This document shows, piece by piece, positions 52,740-60,765 of a DNA stretch of 64,000 nt (the stretch's first letter is position 1; each line of letters opens with the position of its first letter). Below the pieces are notes generated by a model. The model was not told the DNA's origin, searched no databases, and worked only from the letters and a program-made list of their open reading frames with translations. A program made the position numbers and the translations under genes. The DNA lies in the NCBI GenBank assembly GCA_019638795.1, contig JAHBTB010000007.1, forward strand, positions 55,964 through 119,963. The letters run 5' to 3'. This DNA comes from Fimbriimonadaceae bacterium (GTDB lineage: Bacteria > Armatimonadota > Fimbriimonadia > Fimbriimonadales > Fimbriimonadaceae).

Positions 52740-53651
52740 ATGCGACGACTGACGGGGACGTTCCTCGACGAGATCACCCACGACATCCCTTCCCAGAACT
52801 GGGGCATTGACGAGTGGAGGCGGGAGTTCCGGCTGTACCAGCGGATCGGCATCGACACGGCCGTCATCATCCGGTCGGGCTACCGGGACCGTTGCGTCTT
52901 CCCCAGCAAGGTCTTGCCCGGCCTGTTGCCGGTCTACGACGACCTAGGCCGCATGTTCTTGGACCTGGCCGAGGAACACGGGGTCAGCCTCTATTGGGGC
53001 ACATACGACTCCGGCAGCCATTGGCACCGCCAGAGCTGGTGGAAGGAGGTCGACCTGAACAAGGCGTTCATCGACGAAGTGGTCGAGCGCTACGGGGACA
53101 GCCCGGCGTTCAAAGGTTGGTACATGACCCACGAGACCAGTCGCCTGGACAGCCACATCGTGGAGATATTCAACGGGATCGGCCGCCACTGCAAGTCGGT
53201 CAAGGACGTGCCGGTCCTGATTTCACCGTACCCTCAGGGCACGAAGCAGTTCGACGTCCATTCCGCGTTCACACTTCAGGAGTCCCTGGAGCATTGGCAG
53301 CGTATTTTCGACGCGACCCACGAGGCGGTGGACGTCTGCGCTTTTCAGGACGGGCAGATCCAGTATTCCGAGCTCCCGGCGTTCCTGTCGGGCATGCGCG
53401 GGCTCGCCGACCGGTATGGGATCACGACGTGGTCCAATGTCGAGAGCTTCGACCGCGACATGCCCATCAAGTTTCCGCCCGCCGACTGGCGCTACCTCAG
53501 GCTGAAGATGGAAGCGGCGTCGGCGACGGCGGAGAAGCTCGTCACATTCGAGTTCGCCCATTTCATGTCGCCCTACTCGTGCTATCCGGCCGCCCGCAAT
53601 CTGTTCAAGCGGTATTGCGAGTGTCACGGGCTGGATTTCGAACCGATCTGA
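52740..53651 (+). CDS. DUF4434 TIM-barrel protein (glycoside-hydrolase-like)
   Basis: 303 residues. Begins RRLTGTFLDEITHDIPSQNWG, quoted in parts as GTFLDEITHDIPSQNWG, then VYDDLGRMFLDLAEEHGVSLYWG, GWYMTHETSR (likely acidic active-site end), and TWSNVESFDRDMPIKF. DUF4434 belongs to a glycoside-hydrolase-type barrel superfamily and is common in Planctomycetes and Armatimonadota; substrate unknown. No signal peptide. The nearly leaderless ATG has TTG 52737 as an alternative. Confidence 0.75.
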   Translation: MRRLTGTFLDEITHDIPSQNWGIDEWRREFRLYQRIGIDTAVIIRSGYRDRCVFPSKVLPGLLPVYDDLGRMFLDLAEEHGVSLYWGTYDSGSHWHRQSWWKEVDLNKAFIDEVVERYGDSPAFKGWYMTHETSRLDSHIVEIFNGIGRHCKSVKDVPVLISPYPQGTKQFDVHSAFTLQESLEHWQRIFDATHEAVDVCAFQDGQIQYSELPAFLSGMRGLADRYGITTWSNVESFDRDMPIKFPPADWRYLRLKMEAASATAEKLVTFEFAHFMSPYSCYPAARNLFKRYCECHGLDFEPI

Positions 53652-53671
53652 TGATGCTTTGCCGGAAATGC

Positions 53672-53700
53672 TTGACTCGGCGACGAGTTTTTGCTGTATA
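53672..53700 (+). promoter_or_regulatory. Promoter TTGACT-N17-TGTATA
   Basis: -35 TTGACT (53672-53677) and -10 TGTATA (53695-53700, or TATAGT shifted by 2) with a 17-bp spacer, the best sigma-70-like pair in the window. Transcript start near 53707 leaves a leader of about 210 nt before the next gene. Confidence 0.6.
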
Positions 53701-53735
53701 GTTTTCACGTTGGACTGTGCCTGTCTGCACTCATC

Positions 53736-53775
53736 GCCCGCTTCCCCATCCATAGTTCAGGAGGCGGGCCTTTTC
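53736..53775 (+). terminator. Terminator-like hairpin inside a 210-nt leader
   Basis: GCCCGCTTCC (53736-53745) pairs with GGAGGCGGGC (53760-53769), one G-U pair, 14-base loop, followed by CTTTTC. Only about 30 nt after the predicted start of transcription, so it would either end a very short RNA of about 70 nt or act as an attenuator of the gene at 53916. Beyond it the leader is GC-rich and shows no gene. Confidence 0.55.
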
Positions 53776-53915
53776 ATTCCAGACTTTTGGCCCGACTTTC
53801 AGTAGGTCTTGCAAACATCCCTACCCTGACCTCGGTATTTCGCGATACGGACGCGAACAAGGGCGGCACTCAGACTGCCCAGGGCGTGCCCGTCTCCGGT
53901 AACGGGGGGAATGAG

Positions 53916-54290
53916 ATGAGACAAGCACCAAAACTATGGGTACCGATCGTCGCCACCGTGATCTTCGGTGGTGCCGGCGCCACAACGTGGATGTGGGTGA
54001 CATCCACCGACCAGGTCAAGTCCGACGCCGGACATCAGTCGCTGCGCCAAGCGATTGTCGCCCGGGCCGTCACGCCGAGCGAGGCTGACCGGCTCGCCAG
54101 CGCGCCAAGTCTGCCGACGGGTGCGACCAGCATGACGGTCGATGACAAGTTCGTCTACGTCTACTCAGGCAACAAGCTGATGAAGGTCGACAAGAACTCG
54201 TTGCAGATCGTGAACTCGGCCGACCTTATCGCCGCAGGGCCGGCACCAAAGTCAGGCAAGCACCAGATCGCGACGCCGTCGCTCGACTGA
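53916..54290 (+). CDS. Hypothetical single-pass membrane protein
   Basis: 124 residues: MRQAPKLWVPIVATVIFGGAG as an N-terminal membrane anchor, then a 100-residue outer part with SLRQAIVARAVTPSEADRLA and a C-terminal FVYVYSGNKLMKVDKNSLQI resembling one blade of a propeller (repeat like PQQ proteins). ATG 53916 is preceded by GGGGGGAATGAG. An upstream in-frame extension would cross the hairpin and has no conserved look. Unknown function; may be truncated relative to a longer propeller protein. Confidence 0.55.
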   Translation: MRQAPKLWVPIVATVIFGGAGATTWMWVTSTDQVKSDAGHQSLRQAIVARAVTPSEADRLASAPSLPTGATSMTVDDKFVYVYSGNKLMKVDKNSLQIVNSADLIAAGPAPKSGKHQIATPSLD

Positions 54291-54318
54291 GCGGCGTGAC
54301 TTGAGTAATCTCCGCTCC

Positions 54319-55437
54319 ATGAGGGCGGTGGTGGTGGTGATGGACGGGTGTGGCGCGGGCGCCGCACCCGACCACGCCGCGTTCCATGACGGCGAAGCCG
54401 TGGCCACCCTGGCCAACGTTTGGCGTCATTGCGGGGGATTGGACGCCCCGAACCTTGAGAAGTTGGGTCTCTTCGCCGCCGCCGGGGTGGGCTCGTCGCC
54501 CGGTCGATTTGGACGGCTGAGGCCCCTGAGCCAGGGAAAGGACTCGGTGACCGGACACTGGGAAATGGCGGGGGTGGTGACCGAAGTGGCCTTTCCGACA
54601 TACCCCCAAGGGTTCCCCTTGGCCTTGGTCAAACAGTTTGAGGAGGAGTGCGGCGTCCAGACTCTGGGTAACCGGCCCGCCAGCGGGACTCAGATCATCG
54701 CCGAACTCGGTGAACAGCACCTGGAGACCCACTGTCCCATCCTTTACACCAGTGCCGACTCGGTCTTTCAATTGGCGGCCCACGAGGAAGTCGTGCCGGT
54801 CGACAAACTCTACGAGTGGTGCCGGACCGCCCGTCGGCTGTGCGTCGCCCCGAACAACGTCCAGCGGATCATCGCCCGCCCGTTTGTGGGGAGTCCGGGG
54901 GCGTTCAAGCGTACGGAACACCGCAAAGACTTTCCCCTCGACCCCCCGCAAAACTTGGTGGACGTGATCGGCGACGTGGCAGGCGTGGGCGTCGTGCCCG
55001 AGTTGTTCAATGCGCGTGGGTTCAGGGCGGGCCGTCGCACCCAGAACAACGCCGAGCACGAAGGGGCCTTGTTCGAGGCCTTGGAGTCAGACGCCCGGTT
55101 CATCTTCGCTAACTTTGAAGACTTCGACATGCTGTACGGCCACCGGCAGGACCCCGACGGGTTCGGTCGATGCTTGGAGACGTTCGACAAGATGTTGGGG
55201 CGACTGCTTGCAAGGCTTGGCGACGACGACCTGCTCGTGATCACGGCCGACCATGGCAACGACCCTACCGACGCCTCGACCGACCACACCCGCGAGTATT
55301 CGCCGGTCGTGCTCTGGTCGACCGCGCTCAACGCAGCGGACATGGGTGATGTGGACGGTCTGACCGCGGTGGGGGCGACGGTGGCGGCCTGGCTCGGCGT
55401 GCCATGGCGGGACGGGACAAATCTCTTGGGACTTTGA
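54319..55437 (+). CDS. deoB: Phosphopentomutase
   Basis: 372 residues, alkaline-phosphatase superfamily enzyme interconverting ribose-1-P and ribose-5-P in nucleoside salvage. The Mn ligands appear in MRAVVVVMDGCGAGAAPD, and the phosphorylated Thr lies in GKDSVTGHWEMAG. NFEDFDMLYGHRQDP and VITADHGNDPT complete the metal site. ATG 54319 is preceded by TAATCT with 7-nt spacer, so the message may be leaderless. Confidence 0.93.
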   Translation: MRAVVVVMDGCGAGAAPDHAAFHDGEAVATLANVWRHCGGLDAPNLEKLGLFAAAGVGSSPGRFGRLRPLSQGKDSVTGHWEMAGVVTEVAFPTYPQGFPLALVKQFEEECGVQTLGNRPASGTQIIAELGEQHLETHCPILYTSADSVFQLAAHEEVVPVDKLYEWCRTARRLCVAPNNVQRIIARPFVGSPGAFKRTEHRKDFPLDPPQNLVDVIGDVAGVGVVPELFNARGFRAGRRTQNNAEHEGALFEALESDARFIFANFEDFDMLYGHRQDPDGFGRCLETFDKMLGRLLARLGDDDLLVITADHGNDPTDASTDHTREYSPVVLWSTALNAADMGDVDGLTAVGATVAAWLGVPWRDGTNLLGL

Positions 55438-55575
55438 CCCGGACCTGGCTGATCCGGAGTAGAGAAGGGGGAACCAGGTGGCAGCGAATGATTGACCAGA
55501 CGATGAGGAAGCCCCAGCCGTGCCGCTCGACCGTGCCAAGCCTGCCTGCGCCGCGAACAGAGGTGGAGGGCTGAC

Positions 55576-56466
55576 ATGTCGATCAGGCCAGTCGAACGAG
55601 TCTCGTCGGCCGTCCCGACCCTTGAGGGCGCAGGTGTCCGCTTGCGTCGCGCCTTCGGATTTCATGACCCGGGCATGTTCGACCCGTTCCTCCTGCTCGA
55701 CGACTTTCGTAACGACGTCCCCGAGGACTACCTTGCCGGATTCCCTTGGCACCCTCACCGCGGGATCGAGACCATCACCTACGTTTTGGCCGGCACCGTC
55801 GAACATGCCGACAGCCTGGGCAACCGCGGGGCCATCGAGGCCGGTGACGTCCAGTGGATGACGGCGGGCCGGGGCATAGTCCACCAAGAGATGCCCCAGG
55901 GCGACGCCCAAGGGCGCATGCACGGCTTTCAGTTGTGGGCCAACCTGCCGTCATCGCAGAAAATGACCGCACCACGGTACCAGGAGGTCAAGGCCCCGGA
56001 GATCCCGGTGGTCAAGGACGACGACGGCACCGAGGTGCGCGTCGTGACGGGTGAGTTCTGGGGGCGTCGGGGCCCGGTCGAAGGGATCGCCGCCGACCCG
56101 GTCTACCTCGATGTCTTTGTGCCCGCCGGGCGTCGAAAGGTGTTGCCGATGGACACGAGACTCCAGGCCTTCGCCTACGTTTTCGCCGGATCGGGTGCGT
56201 TCGCCGACGCCTCCGAGCCCCAGGACATGCCGACCGACGTCCCCGGCGGGGACGGGACACCGGTGGAGAACCGGTCGCTGGTGTTGTTCTCCAGCGGCGA
56301 CGAGGTCGTGGTCGAGGCTGGCGACGAAGGGGTCCGGTTCCTGCTCGTCAGCGGACAGCCCTTGCGTGAACCAGTCGCCTGGCGCGGGCCGATCGTGATG
56401 AACACCCAAGAGGAACTTCAGAAGGCGTTCAGCGACTTGCGCGACGGCACGTTTCTCGACGGCTGA
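55576..56466 (+). CDS. Pirin family protein
   Basis: 296 residues, bicupin. The metal-binding His set is HPHRGIETITYVLAG and GRGIVHQEMP, both in the N-terminal cupin; the C-terminal cupin is less conserved. Pirins can act as quercetin dioxygenases or as redox-linked regulators; activity here is unknown. GGAGGGCTGAC precedes ATG 55576. Followed 16 bp downstream by the end of a tRNA-Pro on the other strand. Confidence 0.88.
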   Translation: MSIRPVERVSSAVPTLEGAGVRLRRAFGFHDPGMFDPFLLLDDFRNDVPEDYLAGFPWHPHRGIETITYVLAGTVEHADSLGNRGAIEAGDVQWMTAGRGIVHQEMPQGDAQGRMHGFQLWANLPSSQKMTAPRYQEVKAPEIPVVKDDDGTEVRVVTGEFWGRRGPVEGIAADPVYLDVFVPAGRRKVLPMDTRLQAFAYVFAGSGAFADASEPQDMPTDVPGGDGTPVENRSLVLFSSGDEVVVEAGDEGVRFLLVSGQPLREPVAWRGPIVMNTQEELQKAFSDLRDGTFLDG

Positions 56467-56482
56467 CGCCAGAAAACAAATA

Positions 56483-56559
56483 TGGTCGGAGCGGCGAGAT
56501 TCGAACTCGCGACCTCTTCCCCCCCAGAGAAGCGCTCTACCAAGCTGAGCCACGCCCCG
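56483..56559 (-). tRNA. tRNA-Pro (GGG)
   Basis: Acceptor CGGGGCG/CGCTCCG (with one G-U), D-arm GGCTCAGCTTGGTAGAGC, anticodon stem CTTCT/GGAAG with loop CTGGGGG (anticodon GGG), T-loop AGTTCGAATCT, encoded CCA at 56485-56483. TATAGT at 56574-56569 is a -10 box 9 bp upstream. Confidence 0.93.
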
Positions 56560-56575
56560 ACGACGCAGACTATAC

Positions 56576-56600
56576 CCTCCGGCCCCGGTGGGGCCGGAGG
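56576..56600 (-). terminator. Hairpin terminator of the TPR gene, beside the tRNA-Pro promoter
   Basis: Perfect 11-bp stem (56576-56586 with 56590-56600), GGT loop. No U-run follows; instead the next bases are TATAGT, the -10 of tRNA-Pro. It probably ends the TPR transcript or insulates the tRNA. Confidence 0.55.
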
Positions 56601-56610
56601 TCGCTTTGTG

Positions 56611-58308
56611 TCAGTGGGCCTCGGCGGGGGTCGGCAAATAGGCCGTCCGTCCGTAGGTCATGTAGGCACGCCACACCACGCTGGCGTCGGCGGTGCGTCC
56701 CCGCAGGCGGTTGTCCACCGCGGCCGCTTCGTTAAGGGCCTTGGTCGAATCGACGAGGCGGTTCTTGCCGCGCAGGCCTACGGCGTTGGCAAGGTGCCCC
56801 AGCGCGTAGGTTTTGCAAGATGCCGCGGCAGCCTGGCCGTATGCCGCGGCCTGGTCGGCGTGGCCCTGGAGGGCATGGACCAAGGCAAGGCCGGTCAGGG
56901 CTTCCTGAGAGTCCGGCTTGGCCTCGATGGCGGCCTCAAAATACACCTGGGCGTTGGCCAGCCGGTCAGCGATGACCTGCTTCTGGTGGTCCTTTTCTGC
57001 GTCGCTGGCGTCTTTCGCCAGTGGCCTGGCCATGACCGCGCTGTCGACGATCTGACGGCCCCGCTCGACGAGGACGTCCGCGCTGCCCGGGTCGGCCATG
57101 ATCGCCGTCTCGAAGTGCCGTTGGGCACCCGAGTAGTCGGCCAGGCTGTGCATCCGCGTCGACATGTACGAGTTGACGATCGGTGAGCTGGGATCGACCG
57201 CGGCGATGCTGTCGAGGACGGATCCCAGCGACGACGTCTTGTCGCGCAGGACCGAAAGGTACGCGGTCGCGTAGAGGACCCCGATGTTGTCCGGCGCGGT
57301 GAGGGCAGCCTGCTTTTCGGCGGCCAGGGACTCCGCGGTGTTGCCCACGGTCTGGTACACGACCGCCATCAGGGCGTAGGTGTAGCCGTCCGGCGCCCCT
57401 CGCCGTTTGAGCCGGTCGACGGCGTCGATGGCGGCGGCCATGCGGCTGGACCGAATGAGGGCGAAGAGGTACCGGCTCGCCACCATGTTGTCCTTGACAT
57501 TGCTTTCGAACGGGTCACGCAAAGCTTCGGCGACCAGGGAGTAACGGCCCGCCGCGAGCAGACTGTCCGCCCAGGCCTGGACGCCGCCGGCCGGTGGGCG
57601 CGCCGGCGTGTTCGCCACGGAGTTCTCGCTGATCGTCCGGGCCGCTTTCGCCGCGTTCTTCAACGCCTCGCCGACCACGGCCCTGACTTCTTCCGGGCTG
57701 TTTTGGGTCGTCGCGCTGAACGCCCGTCGGAGACTGACCGCCGAGACGATCTGGAGGGCCTGGGTGTCCGTCTTGTCGGACTCCAAGACGTCACGAGCAA
57801 ACTTCTCCGCCAAATCGTACGTGCCTTTGCCGTAGTTCGCCCGGGCTAACAAGAGCAGGGCGCGCTTGTCGCCTGGTTTGATCTTCAGGGCCGTCCGCCC
57901 CGAGGTCACCGCGTCGCCCCACTTCTTGACGGTGAGGGCTTCCTGACCCTTGGCAAGGTGGTAGTCGGCGCCTTTGGCCAATTCGTTGTTGATGTTCAGG
58001 GTGAGGGTCTTCTCGCCCTTCTCGCCCTCGGTGGTGTAGGCGACCAGCTTGACCGTGTAAGGGCCGTCGTTTTCGCCCAGGGTGTCGATTTGGAAGATGT
58101 AGGGGGTGCTGGACTTCGAGTCCTTAAGCTGGTCTCCGACATACATCTCGACCTTGGTCACGAGGTTGTCGCTCCGGACGGTCGCCCGCAAGGCGTATTC
58201 GCCGTGGACCTCGTCGCCGTTCTTCGCGTCGGTGATGACCTCGACTGACGCCGACGCCACGGCGCAGCAGACGATCGACAGGAGGCCCACAAATGTATGT
58301 CGCACCAT
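56611..58308 (-). CDS. Exported TPR-repeat protein with N-terminal Ig-like domain
   Basis: 565 residues. Signal peptide MVRHTFVGLLSIVCCAVASA, then an Ig-like fold (about 25-110, VEVITDAKNGDEVHG, GPYTVKLVAYTTEG), then a long array of TPR-like helical repeats, e.g. WGDAVTSGRTALKIKPGDKR and AQRHFETAIMADPGSADVLV. TPR arrays bind other proteins, so this is a likely scaffold outside the cytoplasm. Start ATG 58308 has AAAGGA 9 nt upstream; an earlier ATG (58329) overlaps a CATAAT promoter. No neighbour explains its role. Confidence 0.75.
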   Translation of the reverse strand: MVRHTFVGLLSIVCCAVASASVEVITDAKNGDEVHGEYALRATVRSDNLVTKVEMYVGDQLKDSKSSTPYIFQIDTLGENDGPYTVKLVAYTTEGEKGEKTLTLNINNELAKGADYHLAKGQEALTVKKWGDAVTSGRTALKIKPGDKRALLLLARANYGKGTYDLAEKFARDVLESDKTDTQALQIVSAVSLRRAFSATTQNSPEEVRAVVGEALKNAAKAARTISENSVANTPARPPAGGVQAWADSLLAAGRYSLVAEALRDPFESNVKDNMVASRYLFALIRSSRMAAAIDAVDRLKRRGAPDGYTYALMAVVYQTVGNTAESLAAEKQAALTAPDNIGVLYATAYLSVLRDKTSSLGSVLDSIAAVDPSSPIVNSYMSTRMHSLADYSGAQRHFETAIMADPGSADVLVERGRQIVDSAVMARPLAKDASDAEKDHQKQVIADRLANAQVYFEAAIEAKPDSQEALTGLALVHALQGHADQAAAYGQAAAASCKTYALGHLANAVGLRGKNRLVDSTKALNEAAAVDNRLRGRTADASVVWRAYMTYGRTAYLPTPAEAH

Positions 58309-58350
58309 GTTCACTGATCCTTTGTCCATTTTATTATGACGGTTCTCAAC

Positions 58351-58689
58351 CTATACCGCCGCGTCGCCCCGTTCGCGGGTACGGACGCGCACCGCGTCCA
58401 GGAGTTTCTCGACAAACACTTTGCCGTCGCCGGGCTGTCCGGTCCGTGCCGCCGTGACGATGGCCTGGACCACCCGGTCGGCGTCCGCGTCGGGGACGAC
58501 CACTTCGATCTTCGACCGGAAGGGAAGGGAGGTGAGAATCTCCTGTCCGGCGAAAAGGACGGCCGCCTCCGGGTTGCTGCCCGACCCTCGGGCGTCGGAA
58601 ACGGTCATCCCGGTGACGTCCATCGCCGCGACGGCCGACTTGACGTCCTCAAGGCGATGGGGGCGGACATAGGCGATGACACGGACCAT
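58351..58689 (-). CDS. Atypical PII-family (GlnB-like) protein
   Basis: 112 residues of PII size and register: AYVRPHRLEDVKSAV at the start, KIEVVVPDADADRVV and GDGKVFVEKLLDAVRVRT later. The T-loop (35-58) lacks the usual residues: Gln39 is Asn, Tyr51 (uridylylation) is Ile, Lys58 is Arg, so it cannot be uridylylated and probably binds ATP/2-oxoglutarate differently. It starts 1 bp after the stop of a Bax-inhibitor-1-like gene, so that membrane protein is its likely partner. gltB and ppc are far away. Confidence 0.75.
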   Translation of the reverse strand: MVRVIAYVRPHRLEDVKSAVAAMDVTGMTVSDARGSGSNPEAAVLFAGQEILTSLPFRSKIEVVVPDADADRVVQAIVTAARTGQPGDGKVFVEKLLDAVRVRTRERGDAAV

Positions 58690-58690
58690 G

Positions 58691-59368
58691 TCAGAGGAAC
58701 CGGTAACGGCGGACGTAGTAGGCGACGCGGAAGGAGTAGGTGATGAAGTTCAAGGTGTCACGGTAGAGGTCTGCAGTGGCGCCTAGTTCTTCGCCCGGAA
58801 GCCGTCGGCGCATGAGCATCGACAGGTCGCACGCGACATAGACTGTGGCCAAGACAGCGAGGACGATCGAGAACGCGGCGTCCGCGGGACCGAGCCACTG
58901 CAGCCACGCCGCGACCCCGCCCGCCAAGAGGGCGGTCGCCGACCCGAGCACCGCGTAGCCAAAGTGGCTGAAGTCGCGCCCAGCGACCAAGGTGTACGTG
59001 ACAAGTGTGACGGGCACGATGTAGACAAGTCGCAAGTCGACACCGAGTTCTCCAAGGCTGGCCACCAGTGTCCCGACGAAAGGCTGGAGTCCCAGGCAGA
59101 GCAGGGCGCTGACGGAAGATTCCGCGCCACGGTGGGGCACCAGCCTCCTGACGAAGGTGAGCAGGATCAGGACGACAAGGACGCCTAAGCCGGCTTGTGC
59201 CGCGCCCAGGTCAAGGGGACGCCCGACGAAGACGGCGCTGACGACCGTCGTCGCCGACCACGCCATGACGGTCCTCCGCTTGAAAGCCAGGCCGACACGG
59301 TACGGCGCGTCGGCGACGTGGCCGGGCACGACGTAGGGTTCGGGGAAGGTGTCACGCACGCGACTCAA
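58691..59368 (-). CDS. Bax inhibitor-1-like membrane protein
   Basis: 225 residues, about six to seven helices. The C-terminal end ATVYVACDLSMLMRRRLPG and ADLYRDTLNFITYSFRV parallels the BI-1/YccA motif (helix, D-x-S, then YxDxxN-F). Bacterial members such as YccA modulate the FtsH protease, and BsYetJ conducts calcium; the role here is unknown. Start GTG/ATG assignment at 59368 is the longest sensible frame. One base separates it from the PII-like gene, which probably shares its transcript. Confidence 0.65.
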   Translation of the reverse strand: MSRVRDTFPEPYVVPGHVADAPYRVGLAFKRRTVMAWSATTVVSAVFVGRPLDLGAAQAGLGVLVVLILLTFVRRLVPHRGAESSVSALLCLGLQPFVGTLVASLGELGVDLRLVYIVPVTLVTYTLVAGRDFSHFGYAVLGSATALLAGGVAAWLQWLGPADAAFSIVLAVLATVYVACDLSMLMRRRLPGEELGATADLYRDTLNFITYSFRVAYYVRRYRFL

Positions 59369-59409
59369 TTGTACGCGGCAACGTCGGGTGTCGGTGCGTG
59401 GTGAAGGAA

Positions 59410-59455
59410 GTGGTCGGGATGAGAGGATTCGAACCTCCGACCTCTGCGTCCCGAA
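59410..59455. repeat. Left att repeat (displaced tRNA-Pro 3' end)
   Basis: Perfect copy of 60720-60765. It holds only the anticodon stem remainder, T-arm and acceptor 3' strand of a tRNA, so it is not a functional tRNA. The bases next to it (AACTG versus CGCAG) diverge at once. Confidence 0.9.
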
Positions 59456-59472
59456 AACTGCTCTGTCAGGTT

Positions 59473-60030
59473 CTACTCTGTCCGAGCAGATTCAACGAGG
59501 GTTCCAGTCGTGCCCAGGAACACCAGATCCAAGAAGTCTCCACCAGACGCGCGAGCGATTAGCGATTCCGGTTCGGCTAGGTCTCGCAAGACACTTTCAA
59601 GCTGATGAACGACGATGCCGCGATTCGCGAGCAACATTAACTCCTCCGGGTACTTCATGCGGTGGACGACAAGTTCACGCGACCACGTACAACCCGGTGC
59701 GAGCCGCGCAAGCATTGACCGCTTCTGGGGATGGTCGAACTTCTTCGCGATCCATTCATTTGCACCGCGTTCCAACTGGTCGGGAGTTCGAGTGCCCGAA
59801 CTCGTCGCCGCGCGTCCGGTCGCTTTCTGATCTTCCTTGGTCAGCCGGAACAGATAGCTGACGGGGTTCACGGAAGCCTGTACTTCGACGTGGCGACACT
59901 CTAGGCCGTTGGCCGTGGGCCGAACGGCTAGTAGGTTCATTTCATGAACACCCAACTTGACTCCGCGAATGGTGAAGAATCCGGAGCGGTTCAACCACTC
60001 CTGTACGAGTTCTTCCGCAAGTAGGGCCAT
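59473..60030 (-). CDS. Cargo protein of the tRNA-Pro island, PD-(D/E)xK nuclease-like fold
   Basis: 185 residues. N-terminal ALLAEELVQEWLNRSGFFTIRG, then VHEMNLLAVRP and ECRHVEVQAS give the strand order of a PD-(D/E)xK domain: acidic residue, hydrophobic strand LLAV, then E-V-Q. The usual second Asp reads Asn (EMN), so catalysis is doubtful. The C-terminal half (HPQKRSMLARLAPGCTWS to LVFLGTTG) is not recognised. Start is ATG at 60030. As the only cargo of the island it may be a defence or addiction-type gene, but this is a guess. Confidence 0.6.
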   Translation of the reverse strand: MALLAEELVQEWLNRSGFFTIRGVKLGVHEMNLLAVRPTANGLECRHVEVQASVNPVSYLFRLTKEDQKATGRAATSSGTRTPDQLERGANEWIAKKFDHPQKRSMLARLAPGCTWSRELVVHRMKYPEELMLLANRGIVVHQLESVLRDLAEPESLIARASGGDFLDLVFLGTTGTLVESARTE

Positions 60031-60115
60031 TGAAGCGAAGATTACCTGTGCTCACAGCCTTACCTCGTCAGGCAGAGTTGCCTTTTCAAACGATTCAAAA
60101 ATCGTCAGAGAGGCA

Positions 60116-60139
60116 CTGTAGCCCTATTTCGAGCTACAG
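60116..60139. repeat. Inverted repeats in the island's non-coding stretch
   Basis: CTGTAGC-N10-GCTACAG at 60116-60139. Neighbouring ones are ACGATT-CAAA-AATCGT at 60090-60105 and the 14-bp palindrome GCCCGAATTCGGGC at 60185-60198. Three perfect repeats in 110 bp could be integrase arm sites or structured RNA. Confidence 0.5.
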
Positions 60140-60302
60140 AGAGCCGCCATGGCATTCCAACGCGGAATCATTCAGGGGAACTTTGCCCGAATTCGGGCGA
60201 GCATCACGCAGGGATCGAAGCCAATGGCTTCCGCCAAGTCCATGAACTCAATCACGTCCAGACGACGTGTGACGTGGTAATGGCAGACAAGGCAGGTTGT
60301 GA

Positions 60303-60675
60303 CAGATCTGTGCGGAGAGCAACCTCACCTTGAGAACCAACGTCCCGCTTGCTTCCGAGGCGCGTTTGGCAATCGACTCTCAGCCAAGACGGAGCAATTA
60401 CGTCTTCACGACCGCGAACGGCAAGCCCGGTCTCCCCGGACAACCTCACTCGCGACTTTCGGCAGTGGGCCAAGAAGAACGGTCTTGAGGGAATGAGACT
60501 CCATGACCTTCGCGGCTCGTACGTCTTCCCCTTGATCGAATCCGGCGCGGACATCCGCACGGTTCAAGAACTGGCGCGTCACTCGGATTCCCGGACGACG
60601 ATGGAAGCCTACGCGCGACCTCGTCAACCGGTCAAAGAACAGGCCATCGAAGGGCTACGGCGGCACTGGGGTTGA
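60303..60675 (+). pseudogene. Tyrosine recombinase (integrase) remnant with frameshift
   Basis: From about 60303 one frame reads LRTNVPLASEARLAIDS and NYVFTTANGKP, typical integrase middle segments. At about 60430 the frame breaks (one extra G in CCCGG), and the next frame continues SPDNLTRDFRQWAKKNGL, HDLRGSYVFPLIESG and LARHSDSRTTMEAYARP, giving the catalytic H-x-x-R, His and Tyr. The N-terminal domain and first catalytic Arg are missing. The element can therefore no longer excise by its own enzyme. Confidence 0.8.
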
Positions 60676-60719
60676 AAGTTTGCAGAATAGAACCCAGACG
60701 GCCTAGACTCAAAATGAAG

Positions 60720-60765
60720 GTGGTCGGGATGAGAGGATTCGAACCTCCGACCTCTGCGTCCCGAA
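60720..60765. repeat. Right att repeat (3' half of intact tRNA-Pro)
   Basis: Same 46 bp as at 59410-59455, here as the 3' part of the functional tRNA-Pro(CGG). Marks the chromosome-element junction within the tRNA gene. Confidence 0.9.

Larger units (their letters stand above)
59410..60765. mobile_element. Micro-island integrated in tRNA-Pro(CGG), 1.3 kb, with decayed integrase
   Basis: Bounded by a 46-bp perfect direct repeat (59410-59455 and 60720-60765) that equals the 3' half of tRNA-Pro from the anticodon loop to the CCA end. The right copy is inside the intact tRNA; the left is the displaced 3' end, as expected for tyrosine-recombinase insertion. Inside lie a cargo gene (59473-60030), an inverted-repeat-rich non-coding stretch (60031-60302) and a broken integrase. 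The interior looks visibly more AT-rich than its surroundings (not computed). Confidence 0.85.

Noticed and set aside
53780..53915. Possible c-di-GMP (GEMM) riboswitch in the leader of the 53916 gene
   Set aside because: Short look-alike pieces (CCGGTAACGG, GGACGCGAAC) occur but the conserved core and tetraloop-receptor order could not be fitted.
59410..59460. A second tRNA-Pro gene
   Set aside because: Only the 3' half is present; D-arm and acceptor 5' strand are missing, so it is an att repeat.
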